Of a stretch of DNA of 64,000 bases, positions 8,188 to 18,042 are shown in pieces. A model generated the notes under the pieces. That model had not been told where the DNA came from. It saw nothing but the letters and a program-made list of their open reading frames with translations, and did no database searches. The stretch covers positions 62,001 to 126,000 of the forward strand of contig NZ_PCOQ01000001.1 of NCBI RefSeq assembly GCF_002975275.1, in the 5' to 3' direction. The first letter of the stretch is position 1. Each line of letters starts with the position of its first letter. The translations under genes were made by a program, and so were the position numbers. This DNA is from Achromobacter sp. MYb9 (GTDB taxonomy: Bacteria > Pseudomonadota > Gammaproteobacteria > Burkholderiales > Burkholderiaceae_B).

Positions 8188-9009
8188 TCAGGGCCGTTCG
8201 CCTCGCGCCAGACGGGCGTCGATATCGGTCACGACGGCCGGCAGGTCCGCCACGGTATCGATCAGATAGTGCGGCGCGGCGGCCGACAGTTCGCGGGTGG
8301 CCTCGGCGCGCGCCTTGTCGCGCCCGGCTTCGTCCAGGCTAAGGTATTCGTCCAGCGTCAGGCCGGCGGCGTTGCCCGACAGCAGCAGGCCCACCGTCCA
8401 CATGCCGGCGCGGCGGCCTTCCTCGATGCCGGGCGAGGTGTCGTCGACCTTGATGCAGCCTGCGACGTCGGTCAGGCCCAGTTCCACGACGTTCTTCAGC
8501 GCCATCGCCGGCGCCGGACGCGCGCGCGGCACGTCATCACTGGCCACGATGCAGTCGGGCTCCAGGCCTTCGGAGGCCGCCCGTTCGACGACGCGGCGCA
8601 TGACGCTGGCGGGATAGCCCGAGCAGGAGCCGATCTTCAGGCCGCGCTGGCGCAACGCGCGCAGCAGTTCAGCCGCGCCGGGAATGGCCGCCGAATACTG
8701 CGCGACCTTTTCCAGCTGCATCGGCAGGAAGCGTTCATAGATGGCGGTCACGTCCTCGTCGGTCGGCAGGCGGCCGAACTGGGCCTGGTATTGGCCGGCG
8801 ATGGCGGGCTGATCGCACAGGGCGCGGATGTGGTTCCACTTGCCCACGCCCATCGGGCCGCGGGCTTCTTTCAACGACACGTCCATGCCGAACTGTGAAA
8901 ACGCATCCACGAACACCTTGGTGGGCGCGAACGAACCGAAGTCGACCAGCGTGCCGGCCCAGTCGAAGATCACGGCTTCCAGCTGGACGGGCAAAGGGGA
9001 AACTTTCAT
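8188..9009 (-). CDS. phnX: Phosphonoacetaldehyde hydrolase (phosphonatase)
   Basis: HAD-superfamily hydrolase that cleaves the C-P bond of phosphonoacetaldehyde to acetaldehyde and phosphate. The nucleophile D16 lies in IFDWAGT. The Schiff-base lysine K57 lies in MGVGKWNH, 41 residues later, the same spacing as D12/K53 of the Bacillus cereus enzyme (from memory). HAD motifs GSCSGYP and [12 protein letters not shown] follow. I chose ATG 9009 (MKVSPLP), because AGGA lies 8 bp upstream; ATG 9018 would add three residues with bad spacing. The product is 273 residues. It lies between the permease (24 bp away) and phnS, so uptake and cleavage are co-expressed. Confidence 0.94.
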   Translation of the reverse strand: MKVSPLPVQLEAVIFDWAGTLVDFGSFAPTKVFVDAFSQFGMDVSLKEARGPMGVGKWNHIRALCDQPAIAGQYQAQFGRLPTDEDVTAIYERFLPMQLEKVAQYSAAIPGAAELLRALRQRGLKIGSCSGYPASVMRRVVERAASEGLEPDCIVASDDVPRARPAPAMALKNVVELGLTDVAGCIKVDDTSPGIEEGRRAGMWTVGLLLSGNAAGLTLDEYLSLDEAGRDKARAEATRELSAAAPHYLIDTVADLPAVVTDIDARLARGERP

Positions 9010-9033
9010 GAGGGTCATCCTAGAAATAAGCGT

Positions 9034-10848
9034 TCAGAGGGCCGCGGGTCGGCGCCAGGCCTGGCTGCGCGCCACCAGCGCGCGGCTGGCCAGGTGCAAC
9101 GCAAGCGCCGCGACGGCGGAACTGGCCATGATCACGGTGCACATGGCGGCGGCCGGGCCGATGAAGCCGGCATCGTCCATGTTCAGCACGGCGACGGCAG
9201 CCAGCACCGTGGACGGGCTGTACAGGAACACCACGGCCGACACGGTGGTCATGGCGGAAACGAACAAGTAACGGGCGACATCCAGCGCCGCGGGCAGGCA
9301 CATGGGCAAGGTCACGCGCAGGAAGGTCGTCATGCGCGGCACCTTCAGCGACGCCGAGGCGGCTTCAAACTCGGGGTCCAGGGCATTGAGCGCCGTGGCC
9401 GCCGTCAAATGCGCGCTGGTGTAGAAGTGGACGACCGTGCACAGGATCAGCAGCGGCATCGTCCCGTAGAGCATGTTCAAGGGGTTCATCAGGCTATTGA
9501 AGAAAAAGATGTAGCCCAGGCCCAGCACCAGGCCGGGAACGGCCATCGGCATCAACGCCAGCATGCTCACCGCGCCGCGCAAGCCGCGCGCCACCCCGCC
9601 GCGCGCGGGCACTTTCTCCATCATCCAGGCGCCGACAAACACCACCACCGTGCCGATCACCGCCGTGCAGAACGCCAACTGCAAGCTGTTGCGCCAGGCC
9701 AGCCAGCCACCGCCATCCATGTTGTCGAAATCATAGGACCGCAACGACAGCGACAGGTTGTACGGCCACATCTTCACGAACGATGCCCAGACGGCCACGC
9801 CGATAATCAGCAGCAGGAAGGCGGCCATCGCGCCGGCCAGCGCCAGGAAGGCCGCATCGCGCCGGACGTTAACGCCCGAGACGTAGGGCTGCGCCCGGCC
9901 GCTCATCTGGGCGCCTTGGCGGGCGCGCAGCCGGCGGTCCAGCACGAACGTCAGCAAGGCGGGCAGCAACAGCAAGATGCCGATGGCCGCGCCCTTGGGG
10001 AAATTCTGCTGGCCGACCACCGCCTTGTAGGCCTCCATGGCCAGCACGTTGTAGTCGCCGCCCACCACCTTGGGCACGCCGAAGTCGGTCACCGTCAAGG
10101 TGAACACGACGCAGCAGGCCGAAAACACGGCATAGCGCGTGCCGGGCAGGGTCACGGTAAGAAAGGTGCGCCACGAGCCGGCACCCATGGCGCGCGCTGC
10201 GTCATACAGGCGGCCGTCGGCCAGGGTCAGGCCGGTCAGCAAGATCATCAAGGCATGCGGAAAGGTGTAGAAGGCCTCGCCCACGACAATGCCCCAAAAA
10301 CCATAAATGGTGGCGCCGCCCGTCAGCCCCTTGAGCAGGCCCTGATTGCCCAGCAGATAGACCAGCGCGATGCCTGGCAAAAGCGACGGCGCCAGCAGCG
10401 GCAGCAAGGCGATGGTACGCAGCAGGCCCTTGCCGGGCAGGCGCGTGCGGGTCAAGCCATAAGCGAAACCGTAGGCGCAAGGCACCACCAGCAGCATCGT
10501 GACGATGCCGACGGTCAGGCTGCGCCCGACCATGGCCATGAAACCGTCCGCGCCGATGATGCCGGTGACGACAGACAGGCCGGCCCACGCGCCGTCGCTG
10601 TCGGTGACGGACTTTGCCAGGATCGCCGCCAGCGGTAACGCCAGAAACAGCACCAGGAACAGGACGAGCGCGCCCTGCCCCGCCGTCAATCCCAACGTGC
10701 CGATCCAGCCGGGTAGCGGACGGCGGCCCAGGACGGCCGCGGTGGCGGCCTGAGACGGCGGCGAGGCGGGCATGGCGGCCGCGGTGGCGGCGGCCTCGGC
10801 GGCGGAGGGTCCCGTCACGGCGTCATCAAGCGTAGGCGCGAATCGCAT
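9034..10848 (-). CDS. phnU: AEP ABC transporter permease, two fused permease domains
   Basis: A 604-residue inner-membrane protein with two binding-protein-dependent permease domains in one chain. The first follows a 60-residue Ala-rich cytoplasmic leader; the second starts near residue 340 after DAAFLALAGAMAAF. About twelve hydrophobic helices are present, with EAA-type loops (ARAMGAGSWRTFLTVTLPG and ASASLKVPRMTTFLRVTLP). This is the arrangement of the AEP transporter group with one fused permease rather than separate PhnU and PhnV. The start MRFAPTLDDA at 10848 lies 23 bp inside the end of phnT, which suggests translational coupling. An open frame extends further upstream inside phnT, but that part is out-of-frame phnT sequence. 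Confidence 0.87.
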   Translation of the reverse strand: MRFAPTLDDAVTGPSAAEAAATAAAMPASPPSQAATAAVLGRRPLPGWIGTLGLTAGQGALVLFLVLFLALPLAAILAKSVTDSDGAWAGLSVVTGIIGADGFMAMVGRSLTVGIVTMLLVVPCAYGFAYGLTRTRLPGKGLLRTIALLPLLAPSLLPGIALVYLLGNQGLLKGLTGGATIYGFWGIVVGEAFYTFPHALMILLTGLTLADGRLYDAARAMGAGSWRTFLTVTLPGTRYAVFSACCVVFTLTVTDFGVPKVVGGDYNVLAMEAYKAVVGQQNFPKGAAIGILLLLPALLTFVLDRRLRARQGAQMSGRAQPYVSGVNVRRDAAFLALAGAMAAFLLLIIGVAVWASFVKMWPYNLSLSLRSYDFDNMDGGGWLAWRNSLQLAFCTAVIGTVVVFVGAWMMEKVPARGGVARGLRGAVSMLALMPMAVPGLVLGLGYIFFFNSLMNPLNMLYGTMPLLILCTVVHFYTSAHLTAATALNALDPEFEAASASLKVPRMTTFLRVTLPMCLPAALDVARYLFVSAMTTVSAVVFLYSPSTVLAAVAVLNMDDAGFIGPAAAMCTVIMASSAVAALALHLASRALVARSQAWRRPAAL

Positions 10849-11899
10849 GGCGCGGCAGCTCCACCCAGCAACGGCTGGCAGCGTGAGGCCCCAACAGGGC
10901 ATCTCCGATTTCAGGGGACACGATGGAGTGCACGGTTGACCCGGGCACGCCTTCCAGCCGCAGCGCCAGGCGATAGCCCCGGCCCAGGAACACGCCGTCC
11001 AGCACATCGGCCAGCATGGAGTTGGGTTCTTCCGGGCGCGCCATGCTGACGCGCACGGCTTCCGGACGCACGAACAGCTTGCCCGACGCGCCATCCAGCG
11101 CCTCGTCCACAGCCAGTTCCTGCCGGCCCACGCGGGCGCGGTGGGCATCGACGCGCTCGAACGGCAGCCAGTTCGCCTCGCCCACGAAATCGGCAATGAA
11201 GGCCGAACCCGGCTGGCGGTAGAGCTCGCGCGGCGTGCCGTACTGTTCGATCACGCCGCCGTTCATCACGGCGATGCGGTCAGCCATCACCATGGCCTCT
11301 TCCTGGTCGTGCGTGACCATCAGGGTCGTGATGGACAGGCGTTTCTGCAAGGCGCGCAGCTCGATGCGCAGGTGTTCGCGCACCCGGGCGTCCAGGGCGG
11401 ACATGGGCTCGTCCAGCAGCAGCAGCGACGGCGACGGCGCCAGCGCCCGCGCCAGGGCCACGCGCTGCTGTTGGCCGCCGGAAATCTGTCCCGGATATTT
11501 TTCCGCCGCGCCCGACAGCCCCACCAGGGCCAGCATTTCCTCGACCCGGCTGGCGACGTGCTTGCGGTGAGCGCGCTTGCCGCTCAGGCCGTAGGCGACG
11601 TTCTGGGCCACGGTCAGGTTGGGAAACAACGCATAGGACTGGAACAGGATGCCGTAGTCGCGCTCTTGCGGCTCGGCGCGCGAAATATCCCGGCCGGACA
11701 ACACGATCGTGCCGCTGTCCTGGCGCTCCAGCCCGGCGATGGCCCGCAGCAGGGTCGTCTTGCCGCAACCGGACGGTCCCAGCAGGCACACCAGTTCCCC
11801 GGCGCGGATATCCAGCGAAACGTCCGCCAGCGCCGTATGGCTGCCGAACCGTTTCACAAGATTTCGAACTGAGAGGAAGGCGTTATTCGGTTGGGGCAT
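10826..11899 (-). CDS. phnT: AEP ABC transporter ATP-binding protein
   Basis: A 357-residue ATPase of the spermidine/iron/AEP importer type. Walker A is GPSGCGKTT (residues 41-49), signature SGGQQQRVALARAL, Walker B LLLLDEPMSALD, H-loop MVTHDQEEAM. A C-terminal TOBE-like domain begins after VGEANWLPFE. It energises the fused permease that overlaps its 3' end and receives substrate from PhnS. It is the first gene of the minus-strand operon, so the operon promoter should lie between it and the divergent LysR gene. Substrate is assigned by context; the ATPase alone could not be told from other family members. Confidence 0.9.
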   Translation of the reverse strand: MPQPNNAFLSVRNLVKRFGSHTALADVSLDIRAGELVCLLGPSGCGKTTLLRAIAGLERQDSGTIVLSGRDISRAEPQERDYGILFQSYALFPNLTVAQNVAYGLSGKRAHRKHVASRVEEMLALVGLSGAAEKYPGQISGGQQQRVALARALAPSPSLLLLDEPMSALDARVREHLRIELRALQKRLSITTLMVTHDQEEAMVMADRIAVMNGGVIEQYGTPRELYRQPGSAFIADFVGEANWLPFERVDAHRARVGRQELAVDEALDGASGKLFVRPEAVRVSMARPEEPNSMLADVLDGVFLGRGYRLALRLEGVPGSTVHSIVSPEIGDALLGPHAASRCWVELPRHAIRAYA

Positions 11900-11945
11900 G
11901 GTGCCTCCGGTCTGGGAACGAAGGCAGTATGGAAGGCGCGTATTG

Positions 11946-11960
11946 AGTGTTTATGACACT
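11946..11960. promoter_or_regulatory. Candidate operator between phnT and the LysR gene
   Basis: A perfect dyad AGTGT-N5-ACACT lies about midway between the divergent starts (11899 and 12047), in an AT-rich patch. LysR regulators commonly bind interrupted dyads in such positions. Binding is inferred. Confidence 0.45.
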
Positions 11961-12046
11961 TCGCGCAAATGCAGTAATAAAAACATCAAATTATTTTGGT
12001 GTACTGGCGGTCTTGCGCATTGCGTCCCTTTCCCGCCCCCATCATC

Positions 12047-12910
12047 GTGCTCGTCGCCGAACTCAAATCCTTCTACGCCGTGGCCCGCTGCGGCACCGTC
12101 ACCAAAGCCGCCGCCCAGTTGGGCGTCAGCCAGCCCACGGTGACGGGGCAATTGCGCCAGCTGGAGTCGCGTTACGGCATCGAACTGTTCCACCGGCAAG
12201 GCCGCGGCATGCGCCTGTCCGACGCCGGCCACAACCTGATGCCCATGGTCGAGAAGCTGGTCCAGCAGGAAACCGAGATCGATTTCCGGCTGCGCGACGC
12301 CAGCGACCTGCGCGAAGGCAATCTGCGCATCGGCGCCACCGGCCCGTTCTACATCATGGACACGGTGCGCCGATACAACCAGCGTTATCCGGGCATCGAC
12401 CTGACCGTCACGATCGGCAATTCGCAGTCAATGCTGCAAGCATTGCACGACTACCGCATCGAGATTGCCACGTCTTCCTTTCTGATGGATGACAAGCACC
12501 TGTACCGCCGGATGATTGCGGCCGACCCGATCCGTGTGGTGACGCATCGCGACCACCCTTTGGCGCGTCGCAGCCAGGTCCGCCTGGCCGATCTGGCCGA
12601 CCACGCGGTGCTGCTGCGTGAGCCGGGCTCCATGACGCGACAGCTGACCGAGGACGCCCTGGCGGCGGCCGGGGTTGCCGTGCGGCGCACCCTGGAGATC
12701 GGCAGCCGCGAGTCGATTCGCCAAGCCATCCTGTGCGATTTGGGCATCAGCCTGATCCCCTCGCGTGAAATTCCATCGCACCCCGATCTGGCGGCCCTGG
12801 ATATCCAGGGCGCGGACATCGTGATGAACGAATACCTGTACTGCCTGCGCGAGCGCCAACCGGTGCAACTGATCGCGCGCTTTCTGGAGATGGCGCCGGC
12901 AGCCGGCTGA
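12047..12910 (+). CDS. LysR family regulator of phosphonate catabolism (TIGR03339-like)
   Basis: A 287-residue LysR activator-type protein. The N-terminal helix-turn-helix (MLVAELKSFYAVARCGTV, then AAAQLGVSQPTVTGQLRQLE) closely resembles the group of LysR regulators linked to AEP degradation. The effector domain runs from about residue 90. The GTG start at 12047 is chosen by alignment with family N-termini; no clear ribosome-binding site is seen, and a TTG at 11996 is also open. It is divergent from phnT and followed after 54 bp by the HD-domain gene, so it probably controls both arms, with AEP or a breakdown product as likely inducer (inferred). Confidence 0.87.
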   Translation: MLVAELKSFYAVARCGTVTKAAAQLGVSQPTVTGQLRQLESRYGIELFHRQGRGMRLSDAGHNLMPMVEKLVQQETEIDFRLRDASDLREGNLRIGATGPFYIMDTVRRYNQRYPGIDLTVTIGNSQSMLQALHDYRIEIATSSFLMDDKHLYRRMIAADPIRVVTHRDHPLARRSQVRLADLADHAVLLREPGSMTRQLTEDALAAAGVAVRRTLEIGSRESIRQAILCDLGISLIPSREIPSHPDLAALDIQGADIVMNEYLYCLRERQPVQLIARFLEMAPAAG

Positions 12911-12964
12911 CCCGCCAGGGTCACTGCCCGCCTCTCCCCCCTTGCGGCCACTCAGGAGACAACC

Positions 12965-13534
12965 ATGGCCTTGACCTTGCAAGATATCGAGCAGATTTTC
13001 CTGGAACGCGGACATCGTTCCTATCACGGCGAGTCCGTCAGCCATTTGCGGCATGCGCTGCAGACGGCGGCGCTGGCCGAACGCCATGGCGCCAATGCGC
13101 AACTGATTACCGCCTGCCTGCTGCACGACCTTGGCCATCTGATCGCCGACCAGCCAGGCACGCCCACGCTGCGCGGCATCGACGACAAGCACCAGTATTT
13201 CGTGCTGCCGTTCCTGCGCGGCCTGTTCAGTTCGGCCGTGCTGGACCCGATCAGGCTGCACGTGGAAGCCAAGCGCTACCTCTGCTATGTGGAGCCGCAA
13301 TATGAAGCGTCGCTCTCCGAGGATTCAAAGCGCAGCCTGGCGTTGCAGGGGGGCAGTTTCGACGCAGGCCAGGCGGTGGATTTCGCCAGCATGCCCGGCG
13401 CGCCGGATGCGATTCGTCTAAGACGCTGGGACGATATGGCCAAGGTGCCGGGGCTGGCCACGCCGCCGCTGGACCACTTCCTGGAGATCGCGGAAAGCGT
13501 CTCGGGACGGGTCAAGCTTGCCGCGATCTGGTAG
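12965..13534 (+). CDS. HD-domain protein of the PhnZ-like, phosphonate-associated group
   Basis: A 189-residue HD-superfamily protein. Conserved positions are Y20, E23, H30, H54-D55, H58, H76, H99 and D156/D157. From memory, the mixed-valent di-iron oxygenase PhnZ uses a matching set with the same spacing (Y24, E27, H34, H58-D59, H62, H80, H104, D161). PhnZ cleaves 2-amino-1-hydroxyethylphosphonate to glycine and phosphate after hydroxylation by PhnY. No phnY-like gene is in the window, so the substrate here is uncertain: hydroxy-AEP from the environment, or PhnY encoded elsewhere. The gene is co-oriented with the LysR regulator, and AGGAG precedes the ATG. Confidence 0.83.
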   Translation: MALTLQDIEQIFLERGHRSYHGESVSHLRHALQTAALAERHGANAQLITACLLHDLGHLIADQPGTPTLRGIDDKHQYFVLPFLRGLFSSAVLDPIRLHVEAKRYLCYVEPQYEASLSEDSKRSLALQGGSFDAGQAVDFASMPGAPDAIRLRRWDDMAKVPGLATPPLDHFLEIAESVSGRVKLAAIW

Positions 13535-13557
13535 CGGCTGAAAGAAACACGCCGGCG

Positions 13558-13584
13558 AAAAAAAGCCAGGGCAACCGCCCTGGC
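13558..13584 (-). terminator. Terminator for the sulfurtransferase gene
   Basis: GCCAGGGC (13565-13572) pairs with GCCCTGGC (13577-13584). Read on the minus strand, the stem is followed by seven U. It may also slow the convergent HD-gene transcript. Confidence 0.8.
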
Positions 13585-13611
13585 CTACGATCGCCAGCCG
13601 CCCCGGCCGCC

Positions 13612-14463
13612 TCAGGCGCCCTTGGCCACCGGTCGCGACGGATCGCTGCACCACTCGCTCCACGAGCCCGGATACAGACGCGATCCCGTCAGGCCCGCGA
13701 TCTCCATCGACAGCAGGTTGTGGCAGGCCGTGATGCCCGAGCCACACTGGTGCACGATGGCGGCCGGGTCGCGGCCACCGAGCAGGCCCGAGAACTCGGC
13801 GCGCAGTTGGTCGGCGCTCTTGAAGCGGCCGTCGGCTTGCAGGTTTTCGCCGTTGGGGCGGTTCAATGCGCCCGGGATGTGCCCCGCCACCGGGTCCATG
13901 GGCTCGACCTCGCCGCGGTAGCGGTCGGCGGCGCGCGCGTCGATCACGGTAAAGGACGGCTGGGCGATGTTGGCCAGCACGGCGTTGGCGTCCACGGCCC
14001 CCGCCAGGGACGGGCCCGGCTCCACGGGTTTTCCGGCCTGCACCGGGGCTGCGGCCTCGGTCGTGGTCGGGAGTCCGGCGGCCACCCAGGCCTGCCAGCC
14101 GCCGTCCAGCACGGCCACGCGGTCATGGCCCAACCAGCGCAGCATCCACCACAAGTGCGCGGCATACATGCCGCCGCTGGCGTCGTAAGCCACGACCAGC
14201 GTCTGCGGCGTCACGCCGTGCGCGGCCATCAGCGCGCCGAATTCGGCGCGCGCGGGCAAGGGATGGCGGCCGTTCTTGCCGGTGCGCGGCGCGGCCAGTT
14301 CGGTCTCGTGGTCCAGGTAGCGGGCGCCGGGGATGTGGCCGGCGTCATAGGCCTGGCGGCCGGCCGCATGGTTGGTCAGGTCGTGGCGCACGTCGAACAC
14401 GCGCACATCGGGCGTATCCAGGCGCGCGGCCAGATCGGCGGCGGAAATCAGTGTCATCGTCAT
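13612..14463 (-). CDS. sseA: Sulfurtransferase of the 3-mercaptopyruvate/thiosulfate type
   Basis: A 283-residue tandem rhodanese. The N-terminal domain is catalytically inactive; the C-terminal domain has the active-site loop CGSGITA with C240. A CG(S/T)G(V/I)T loop is typical of 3-mercaptopyruvate sulfurtransferases, which move sulfane sulfur from mercaptopyruvate to thiols or cyanide. ATG 14463 is supported by GGAG 8 bp upstream; a second ATG two codons later is an alternative. It lies 30 bp downstream of the EamA transporter gene on the same strand, so they may share a message. The choice between the two donor substrates rests on the loop only. Confidence 0.88.
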   Translation of the reverse strand: MTMTLISAADLAARLDTPDVRVFDVRHDLTNHAAGRQAYDAGHIPGARYLDHETELAAPRTGKNGRHPLPARAEFGALMAAHGVTPQTLVVAYDASGGMYAAHLWWMLRWLGHDRVAVLDGGWQAWVAAGLPTTTEAAAPVQAGKPVEPGPSLAGAVDANAVLANIAQPSFTVIDARAADRYRGEVEPMDPVAGHIPGALNRPNGENLQADGRFKSADQLRAEFSGLLGGRDPAAIVHQCGSGITACHNLLSMEIAGLTGSRLYPGSWSEWCSDPSRPVAKGA

Positions 14464-14493
14464 TCGTGTGCTCCGGGTCGAGAGGAACGCGGG

Positions 14494-15348
14494 TCAGGCC
14501 GGCTTGGGGTCGCGCATCGTGCGCCACACCGACAGCAGCCCCGCGGAAATGATCAAGCCCATGCCGGCCCAGGCCACGCCGTCCAGGTGGTCGCCCCAGA
14601 AGCCCATGCCCAGCAAGGCCGCGAAGATAATGGTGCTGTATTGCAGCGCCGCGGTCAGCAGCGCGGACCCCATGCCGAACGCCCGCGTCATGGCCAACTG
14701 GCCGAACATGCCGGCCACGCCGACGCCGAACAGCGATGCGTAGCCCTGCCAGTCGGCCTGGCCCCAGCCTTCGAACCACAGCCCGGCGACGCTGGACACG
14801 CAGACCGCCACGGAAAAGAACAGCACGGTGCGCCATTCGGGTTCGCCGATCCGGCCCAGTTGGCGGATCTGCATCATGGCGATCGCCGACATGGCGCCGG
14901 CGCCCATCCCCATCACCGCGGCCACCCACTGGTCGTCATTGATGCTGGGCCGCAGCACGGCGATCACGCCCAGGAAGCCCAGCGCCACCGCCACGATGCG
15001 CACCGGGTCGCGCTGCGCGCCGCCCCAGCCCAGCATCCAGCAGGCGATGAAAAGCGGCGCGGTGTAGTTCAGGCTGGTGGCCGTGGCCAGCGGCAGGTGC
15101 GAAATGGCGAAGAAGCCCAGCCACATCGACGTGACGCCGGACAGGTTGCGCCACAGATGCAGTTTCCAGCTGGTCGGAATGATGGATTGCCGGCCGGCGC
15201 GCGCCCACAGCAGCAAAAGGATCACCGAAGGCAGCCCGCGGAACAGCACGATCTGCGGGAGGGAGGCGCCGTGCTCGGTACCGAGCTTCACGAACGACCC
15301 CATGATGGCGAACATGGCGGACGCCAGCAACATCCAGAGAGCCTGCAT
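14494..15348 (-). CDS. EamA/DMT family metabolite exporter
   Basis: A 284-residue inner-membrane protein with ten predicted helices in two EamA repeats. The first repeat spans about residues 3-135 (with NLSGVTSMWLGFFAISHLPL), the second 145-280. Members export amino acids, nucleosides or other metabolites; the substrate here is not evident. It lies upstream of sseA on the same strand and is divergent from htpX, with about 150 bp between. Confidence 0.85.
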   Translation of the reverse strand: MQALWMLLASAMFAIMGSFVKLGTEHGASLPQIVLFRGLPSVILLLLWARAGRQSIIPTSWKLHLWRNLSGVTSMWLGFFAISHLPLATATSLNYTAPLFIACWMLGWGGAQRDPVRIVAVALGFLGVIAVLRPSINDDQWVAAVMGMGAGAMSAIAMMQIRQLGRIGEPEWRTVLFFSVAVCVSSVAGLWFEGWGQADWQGYASLFGVGVAGMFGQLAMTRAFGMGSALLTAALQYSTIIFAALLGMGFWGDHLDGVAWAGMGLIISAGLLSVWRTMRDPKPA

Positions 15349-15502
15349 TGGGGGTCTGCGCTAAGGGAAAAGTGGGGGAGGAATAGGGGAAAGCGATACT
15401 ATACTCTTCGTCACCGGGAGCGGCGCCGGCGAGTCGGGGAACTGGCGGGCCGCCGCGATGTCGAACCCGGGTATTTCCCGCTCGCAGAGGAACACAAAAA
15501 AC

Positions 15503-16384
15503 ATGAAACGCATTGTCTTGTTCGTCATCACCAACCTGGCCGTCATGCTCGTGCTGTCGGCCACGCTGCGCATTCTGGGCGTAGACCGCTACATCACCGC
15601 CAACGGCCTGAACCTCAACGCCCTGCTGATTTTCTCGGTCGTCGTGGGCTTCACGGGCGCGATCATCTCGCTCCTGATCAGCAAGCCGATGGCCAAATGG
15701 AGCACCGGCGCACAAGTGCTGGATCCCAACGCCCCGCGCAACCAGCGCGAAGCCTGGCTGCTCGACACCGTGCACCAGTTGGCTGACCGCGCCGGCATCG
15801 GCCGCCCCGAAGTCGCCATCTATGACGGCGCCCCCAACGCGTTCGCCACCGGCGCGTTCAAGAACGACTCGCTGGTCGCCGTGTCGACGGGCCTGCTGGA
15901 AAGCATGAGCGAAGAGGAAGTCGCCGCCGTGCTGGCGCACGAAGTGGCCCACATCGCCAATGGCGACATGGTCACGTTGACGCTCATCCAGGGCGTGGTG
16001 AACACGTTCGTGGTGTTCCTGGCCCGCGTGGTTGGCTACTTCATCGACCGCGTCGTGTTCAAGAACGAACGCGGCATCGGCCCGGGCTACTACATCACCG
16101 TGCTGGTCTGTGAAATCATTTTCGGCGTCCTGGCGTCGATCATCGTGGCCTGGTTTTCGCGCCAGCGCGAATACCGCGCCGACGCCGGTTCGGCTCAGCT
16201 GATGGGCGCGCGTGAACCCATGATCCGCGCCCTGGCCCGTTTGGGCGGCCTGGAACCGGGCGACCTGCCCAAGTCGTTCGAAGCCTCGGGCATCACCGGC
16301 CGTGGCGGCCTGGCGGCCATGTTCGCCTCGCACCCGCCGATCCCGTCCCGCATCGCCGCGCTGCAGAATGCGCGTGTCGTCTAA
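15503..16384 (+). CDS. htpX: Membrane zinc metalloprotease HtpX
   Basis: A 293-residue heat-shock-linked M48 protease that works with FtsH in quality control of inner-membrane proteins. Two N-terminal helices (about residues 4-26 and 38-60) precede the catalytic HEVAH (H146, E147, H150); the third zinc ligand is the Glu in [11 protein letters not shown]. Two more hydrophobic segments follow the HExxH. The ATG at 15503 starts [10 protein letters not shown] after an A-rich stretch. The upstream 150 bp is shared with the divergent EamA gene. No clear sigma-32 site was recognised by eye. Confidence 0.95.
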   Translation: MKRIVLFVITNLAVMLVLSATLRILGVDRYITANGLNLNALLIFSVVVGFTGAIISLLISKPMAKWSTGAQVLDPNAPRNQREAWLLDTVHQLADRAGIGRPEVAIYDGAPNAFATGAFKNDSLVAVSTGLLESMSEEEVAAVLAHEVAHIANGDMVTLTLIQGVVNTFVVFLARVVGYFIDRVVFKNERGIGPGYYITVLVCEIIFGVLASIIVAWFSRQREYRADAGSAQLMGAREPMIRALARLGGLEPGDLPKSFEASGITGRGGLAAMFASHPPIPSRIAALQNARVV

Positions 16385-16426
16385 AACCGGCTCGGGGCTC
16401 GCGCCCCAACGCTAGCGGCTGGCAGT

Positions 16427-16454
16427 AAAAAGCCCCTCCTCGGAGGGGCTTTCT
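16427..16454. terminator. Bidirectional terminator between htpX and sdaA
   Basis: AGCCCCTCC (16431-16439) pairs with GGAGGGGCT (16442-16450), flanked by AAAA and TTT. It separates convergent genes. Confidence 0.85.
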
Positions 16455-16476
16455 CATGGGCAGCGCCCGGCAGCCA

Positions 16477-17868
<1,392 letters not shown>

Positions 17869-18042
17869 GCAAAACTCCAGTACATCAAAGAATAGTCAGG
17901 CAATGATACGCGTAGCCACCGCCATACGCAGCAAAGCCCCGCCGGGCGTATGCTGTATCAGGCCCCCGGGTTTCCCCGGCAGGTCAGGCATGCGATCATT
18001 ACAGAATTATTTCATGTCATAAAAAGAAGGGAACACCCCTGG

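Noticed and set aside
10849..11196. A 116-residue N-terminal extension of the phosphonate permease
   Set aside because: This part lies wholly inside phnT in another frame and has no membrane character; the permease starts at 10848.
13720..15786. A 688-codon plus-strand frame across sseA and the EamA gene
   Set aside because: It runs antisense to two clear genes and into htpX out of frame; no motif or start signal supports it.
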